The notes under the pieces: model-generated
Database searches by the model: none
The model's input: only the letters and a program-made list of their open reading frames with translations
Told to the model about the DNA's origin: nothing
Program-made: the position numbers and the translations under genes
In this document: piece by piece, positions 61,638-64,000 of the stretch
Layout: the number at the start of each line of letters is the position of its first letter
How positions within the stretch are numbered: the stretch's first letter is position 1
Origin: Breoghania sp.
GTDB taxonomy: Bacteria > Pseudomonadota > Alphaproteobacteria > Rhizobiales > Stappiaceae
Assembly: GCF_963674635.1 (NCBI RefSeq)
Contig: NZ_OY771475.1
Coordinates: 124,001 to 188,000, forward strand
Reading direction: 5' to 3'
DNA: 64,000 bases

Positions 61638-62192
61638 TCAATTCTGGCTGAGTGCAACGCCATGTTCAGCCAGCATGGCCTCCAGTTCGCGCGGCTTGAT
61701 GAACGCGGTCAGGTGACCGCTTCCCGGCTCCAGCGCGCCCGCCGTCGGCGCCTTGAATTCGATCACGGCAAGGGCTGCGGTGGGGAAGCCCTCGCGCAGA
61801 TGCTGCAGGGCGCCCGGATCGCCGTCGCAGACGAGAGCCAGCGCAGTGTCGTGAATGACCGGGTTGTGGCCGATCACCATGAGCGTTTCCGCCTGTCCTG
61901 CATGGGCTGCGATGATGTCGCGGTAATCGTCGTCAAGGGCGTCATAGATCTCGCGCAGCAGCTCGATCGTCATGTCCTTGCGCATGAAGGGCAGGATCGC
62001 GGCCAGCGTCTCGCGGGTGCGCAGGGCGGAGGAACACAAGATGCGGTCGGGCAGCAGGTCATTGGCCTGCATGTACTGGCCCATCATGGGGGCGGCGCGC
62101 AGGCCGCGCTGGGCAAGCGGGCGGTCGAAATCGGTAAGCGCCGTCTCGGTCCATGACGACTTCGCGTGGCGAAAGAGCAGCAGGCGGGACAT
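61638..62192 (-). CDS. SixA-type histidine phosphatase
   Basis: A 184-residue phosphohistidine phosphatase. The catalytic RHG-type motif is LFRHAKSSW with His nucleophile, and the second His and Arg are in VIGHNPVIHDT and CSSALRTRETL. SixA proteins remove phosphate from HPt domains or PTS proteins. ATG at 62192 follows GGAG 7 nt upstream; GTG at 62195 is also possible. An HPt protein gene lies 8 kb away in the same window, but no direct link is shown. Confidence 0.92.
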   Translation of the reverse strand: MSRLLLFRHAKSSWTETALTDFDRPLAQRGLRAAPMMGQYMQANDLLPDRILCSSALRTRETLAAILPFMRKDMTIELLREIYDALDDDYRDIIAAHAGQAETLMVIGHNPVIHDTALALVCDGDPGALQHLREGFPTAALAVIEFKAPTAGALEPGSGHLTAFIKPRELEAMLAEHGVALSQN

Positions 62193-62217
62193 CACAGGTC
62201 TCCGTCTCGGGGCGCGC

Positions 62218-62742
62218 TCACTTCATGGAGCGCAGCGTTTCCACCATGTCATTATAAGCCGCTTCCACGGCCTTGTTGTCGCCTGGATAGGCGTAATTCA
62301 TCCACAGAACCAGACCACGCCGCCCAATGGAAATGGGCCAGATTGTCTCGCGTCGCTGACTGTCGCTGCTGCGAGCGACAATGAAGGTCAGCCCTTTTCG
62401 TGCCACGCCCGACCCCGTCACCTGCGGGAAGCCGATCCCGACGAAATGGTCGCGGTAGTCGCGGGTGGCGCGCAGAAGATACCCCTGCTCCCAGATCTGC
62501 ACCATGAGATAGAGGTTATTCGTTCGATAGGTGCAGCTCGCCAGCATGGTGGCCGTGGTGCCCGCCACTTCGAAACGCTCCAGCGCGCCAATCCTGTCGG
62601 GGCAGGAGAGGCCGGAGTGATGCGTCAGCGTGCCGAAATCCTCCCGCCAGCCGTTGACGGCGCCGGCCGGGATGAGGCTTGCGGCAAGGGCAAGCATTGC
62701 CCCGCAAAGAACGGCTGAGAGACGGTGTCCACCACGTTGCAT
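62218..62742 (-). CDS. Secreted protein of unknown function
   Basis: A 174-residue protein with a signal peptide (LSAVLCGAMLALAASLIPAGA) cleaved near residue 28. The mature part has no recognised domain; conserved-looking stretches are CPDRIGALERFEVAGTTATM and WPISIGRRGLVLWMNYAYPG. Periplasmic location is likely. It lies between moxR and sixA on the same strand, 3 bp after moxR, so it is probably co-transcribed with the ATPase. Confidence 0.8.
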   Translation of the reverse strand: MQRGGHRLSAVLCGAMLALAASLIPAGAVNGWREDFGTLTHHSGLSCPDRIGALERFEVAGTTATMLASCTYRTNNLYLMVQIWEQGYLLRATRDYRDHFVGIGFPQVTGSGVARKGLTFIVARSSDSQRRETIWPISIGRRGLVLWMNYAYPGDNKAVEAAYNDMVETLRSMK

Positions 62743-62745
62743 CGA

Positions 62746-63591
62746 TCAGCGACCCTGACGGCGGGCCATGAATGCCAGCCGTTCAAACAGATGCACGTCC
62801 TGCTCGTTTTTCAGCAAGGCACCGTGCAGCGGCGGGATCAGCTTGGAGCTGTCACGCTCCTTCAGCGTTGCCAGGTCAATGTCCTCGTTCACGAGGAGCT
62901 TGATCCAGTCCAGCAGTTCCGAGGTGGAAGGCTTCTTCTTGAGGCCGGGAACTTCGCGCACTTCATAGAAGATCTTCATCGCCTCGGTGAGCAACATGCT
63001 CTTGAGACCTGGATAGTGGACCTCCACGATCTCGCGCATCGTCTCCTCGTCGGGAAACTTGATGTAGTGGAAGAAGCAGCGGCGCAGGAAGGCGTCCGGC
63101 AGATCCTTCTCGTTGTTGGAGGTGATGATCACCAGCGGGCGCTGCTCGGCCCGGATCGTCTCGCCCGTCTCGTAAACGTGGAACTCCATCCGGTCGAGTT
63201 CGAGCAGAAGGTCATTGGGAAACTCGATGTCGGCCTTGTCGATCTCGTCGATCAGCAACACGGGCCGGGTTTCGGAGACAAAGGCCTCCCACAGCTTGCC
63301 GCGCTTGATGTAGTTGGCGATGTCGTGGACCCGCTCATCGCCGAGCTGGCTGTCGCGCAGGCGGGAGACGGCGTCATATTCGTAAAGGCCCTGCTGCGCC
63401 TTGGTGGTGGATTTCACGTGCCATTCGATCAGCGGGGCACCGAGGGCTGCGGCGACTTCCTGTGCCAGAACGGTCTTGCCGGTGCCGGGCTCGCCCTTGA
63501 CCAGAAGGGGACGTTCCAGAGCGATGGCGGCATTCACGGCGATGCGGAGATCTTCGGTCGCAACGTAGTCGACAGTGCCTTCAAAACGCAT
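62746..63591 (-). CDS. MoxR-family AAA+ ATPase
   Basis: A 281-residue AAA+ protein. Walker A is VKGEPGTGKTVLA, Walker B is PVLLIDEIDKAD, and sensor 1 is VIITSNNEKDLPDAFLRR. MoxR proteins act with VWA proteins as chaperones for cofactor insertion or complex assembly; CoxD of CO dehydrogenase maturation is a relative. ATG at 63591 (MRFEGTVDYVATEDL) fits the family, with AGGA 9 nt upstream; the longer frame is a spurious extension. The likely VWA partner is at 56526-57701. Confidence 0.93.
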   Translation of the reverse strand: MRFEGTVDYVATEDLRIAVNAAIALERPLLVKGEPGTGKTVLAQEVAAALGAPLIEWHVKSTTKAQQGLYEYDAVSRLRDSQLGDERVHDIANYIKRGKLWEAFVSETRPVLLIDEIDKADIEFPNDLLLELDRMEFHVYETGETIRAEQRPLVIITSNNEKDLPDAFLRRCFFHYIKFPDEETMREIVEVHYPGLKSMLLTEAMKIFYEVREVPGLKKKPSTSELLDWIKLLVNEDIDLATLKERDSSKLIPPLHGALLKNEQDVHLFERLAFMARRQGR

Positions 63592-63765
63592 TCGTATGTC
63601 CTGCTGTTCGATGCTGGGGGTGAACCTTCGTCCGCCGCAGCGCCCCGTGTGAGGGCTTTCATCCATTCCGGCGACCGGTTCCGTTACGGAGGGCAGAGCA
63701 TAGGATGCCGAAGGTGTCCTCGCCAAGCGGAAGCGGGCCGTTTGCAGTGCCAAACTTGCCTGTTG

Positions 63766-63786
63766 CCCGGCAAACTTTGCCCCGGG
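63766..63786. promoter_or_regulatory. Candidate FlbD-type flagellar enhancer (ftr-like)
   Basis: CCCGGCAA (63766-63773) and TTGCCCCGGG (63777-63786) flank ACT, close to the Caulobacter ftr consensus bound by FlbD. A partial TGCCAAACTTGCC copy lies just upstream. It lies about 93 bp before the sigma-54 promoter, the usual enhancer distance. Confidence 0.6.
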
Positions 63787-63878
63787 CGGCAATAATTTAC
63801 CGGGTTGCGGCCCGGTTGCCTATCCCTTCGACCCGACTAATGCGTTGAAAATACAGGAATCCGACGCGTTTTCCGGTT

Positions 63879-63893
63879 TGGCACGGGGGTTGC
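63879..63893 (+). promoter_or_regulatory. Sigma-54 promoter for a flagellar gene
   Basis: TGGCACGGGGGTTGC is a perfect match to the -24/-12 pattern (TGGCACG-N4-TTGC). It lies about 60 bp before the flagellar gene start. Confidence 0.85.
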
Positions 63894-63954
63894 GATAGGG
63901 GGAGGGAGTTTTTGTGTCCCTCGCTGATAAGCGACCACTCGTGAGGAGAAGTCG

Positions 63955-64000
63955 ATGGGCATCTACGGCGCCATCAACGCGGCGATTTCCGGTCTGAGGT
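63955..64000 (+). CDS. Flagellar hook/rod protein, FlgE-like (5' end only)
   Basis: The first 15 codons are visible (MGIYGAINAAISGLR), cut by the window edge. This is the N-terminal helix of axial flagellar proteins. The exact form is nearest to alphaproteobacterial FlgE-like hook proteins, but FlgF/FlgG or a related rod protein cannot be excluded. GAGGAGAAGTCG provides a strong ribosome-binding site. A sigma-54 promoter and an FlbD-like enhancer precede it. Confidence 0.7.
   Translation, partial: MGIYGAINAAISGLR

Overview
The window looks like high-GC chromosomal DNA from an alphaproteobacterium of the order Hyphomicrobiales (Rhizobiales), plausibly a marine Stappiaceae-like lineage. This is an inference from gene content: a giant growth-pole-ring (GPR/RgsE-type) protein, a HWE histidine kinase, a BA14K-like secreted protein, a plcP-agt lipid-remodelling pair, and a sigma-54 flagellar promoter with an FlbD-type enhancer. 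Nearly all of the window is compact core-genome sequence. I see no prophage, insertion sequence, CRISPR array or rRNA. The one clear compositional outlier is an AT-rich two-gene islet at about 57.8-58.9 kb.

0-16 kb is dominated by branched-chain amino acid and serine biosynthesis. It holds leuA (cut by the left edge), ilvC, ilvB-ilvH and serA. Two of these units carry short leader peptides that look like ribosome-mediated attenuators: a 39-aa leucine-rich peptide ahead of leuA and a 16-aa peptide plus intrinsic terminator ahead of ilvB. The 3' end of ilvC has been copied into three 109-bp tandem units lying before a shared terminator. Interspersed are a PhzF enzyme, a chemoreceptor, a TetR regulator with a strong palindrome, a YqjI-like metal-binding PadR regulator with its palindrome, and an HxlR regulator divergent from a flavin reductase. 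A HWE kinase lies between the reductase and ilvB. A compound inverted repeat lies between ilvH and serA.

16-33 kb holds tRNA-Lys, a BA14K-like secreted protein, pgi and fadD. It also has a HTH-PBP regulator, two DMT permeases and a solitary CoxL-type molybdo-hydroxylase subunit. A TPP riboswitch precedes thiD, which overlaps an orphan TRAP binding protein. A fumarylacetoacetase-family enzyme, a FadL-type porin and an SDR lacking the usual YxxxK pair complete the region.

33-47 kb holds plcP-agt (phospholipid replacement under phosphate stress), a serine/threonine dehydratase, a CheZ-like protein with a long acidic tail, an MFS permease and a dipeptide epimerase. A complete Mla-type lipid transport operon follows (STAS-MlaE, MlaF, MlaD, lipoprotein), then a WYL regulator beside an NmrA-like oxidoreductase.

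47-64 kb holds the 1832-aa GPR protein, an HPt protein, a 2Fe-2S ferredoxin, a glutamine synthetase homologue and a UspA protein. A minus-strand series follows: MoxR ATPase, secreted protein, SixA phosphatase, YcjX, YcjF/TIGR01620, the AT-rich PLA2-like lipoprotein plus small membrane protein, and a CoxE-like VWA protein. The right edge holds the first codons of a flagellar hook/rod protein behind a sigma-54 promoter. Starts were chosen from ribosome-binding sites, promoter positions and family N-termini; alternatives are given where they are uncertain.
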